From: Leptasterias polaris
Taxonomy: Eukaryota > Echinodermata > Asteroidea > Forcipulatida > Asteriidae
Length of the DNA stretch: 64,000 nt
NCBI GenBank assembly: GCA_037783415.1
Contig: JAZGTN010000060.1
Coordinates: forward strand, 1 to 64,000
Direction of reading: 5' to 3'
How positions within the stretch are numbered: the stretch's first letter is position 1; the number at the start of each line of letters is the position of its first letter. Below, in pieces: positions 63,870-64,000 of the stretch. The position numbers and the translations under genes are program-made. A model generated the notes under the pieces. That model searched no databases and was not told the DNA's origin. It saw only the letters and a program-made list of their open reading frames with translations.

Positions 63870-64000
63870 TAGGGGAGGAGTAGCAATCTACACTGATATT
63901 TATAGGAAATCAGCACTTAGTTATTACATAATTCTTCATTGATATTAAAAGCAATTCAACTTTCATATTGTTGATACCCATTGACCTATATATCTGACTT
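63870..64000. other. window edge, no gene seen
   Basis: A/T-rich sequence. No exon for the missing 5' end of the host gene could be recognised here. Confidence 0.4.

Larger units (their letters stand above)
61182..63873 (-). mobile_element. piggyBac-type transposon, ends uncertain
   Basis: The coding part is bounded by 67-bp inverted repeats at 61248-61314 and 63803-63869 with one mismatch. The usual TTAA target duplication is not seen next to these repeats, so the true ends lie further out or are decayed. The nearest TTAA on the left is about 61128. Confidence 0.65.

Overview
The window looks like a repeat-dominated stretch of an animal nuclear genome. Genes are split by GT-AG introns, there are tRNA-derived SINEs and several MITE families, and there are eukaryotic DNA transposons with intron-bearing transposase genes. 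The SINE and MITE types resemble those I know from echinoderms, so a sea star or a relative is my best guess. That is inference only; no rRNA, mitochondrial or named marker gene is present.

Layout. (1) 1-32245 is one uninterrupted satellite array of a roughly 44-bp monomer (about 720 copies), open at the left edge. It has several monomer subtypes and recent segmental duplications of about 0.5 and 1.0 kb. (2) 32246-32320 is a G/T-rich, degenerate telomere-like junction. (3) 32.7-45.7 kb is a mosaic of SINEs, fold-back elements and MITEs, several nested in one another, plus a 5'-truncated non-LTR retrotransposon. (4) 45772-53332 is a complete 7.56-kb DNA transposon. It carries a THAP/DDE transposase gene and, convergent to it, a SAP-SWIM-YqaJ nuclease gene, which is the gene pair of the ISL2EU (IS4EU) group. 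It has about 1-kb inverted arms, an AT target duplication, and sits inside the end of a MITE. (5) 54.9-60.5 kb holds a SINE with a nested hairpin element, a 104-bp tandem array (55.77-58.43 kb) and a hAT-type element with an 8-bp target duplication. (6) 61.18-63.87 kb holds a piggyBac-type transposase gene of two exons that looks intact.

Behind all this lies a host gene whose exons are too short to stand out as open frames. Six exons on the minus strand (60486-60546, 45319-45476, 40590-40682, 39038-39103, 37961-38044, 37399-37515) join in phase. They encode the last about 192 residues of a four-span membrane protein ending in a PPxY motif, like LAPTM4 and related tetraspan families. Its introns carry the ISL2EU element, the minisatellite and the hAT element, and the piggyBac element lies upstream of the first exon visible here.

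A second possible host exon lies on the plus strand at 53883-54005. All family assignments come from reading motifs; no database search was made.
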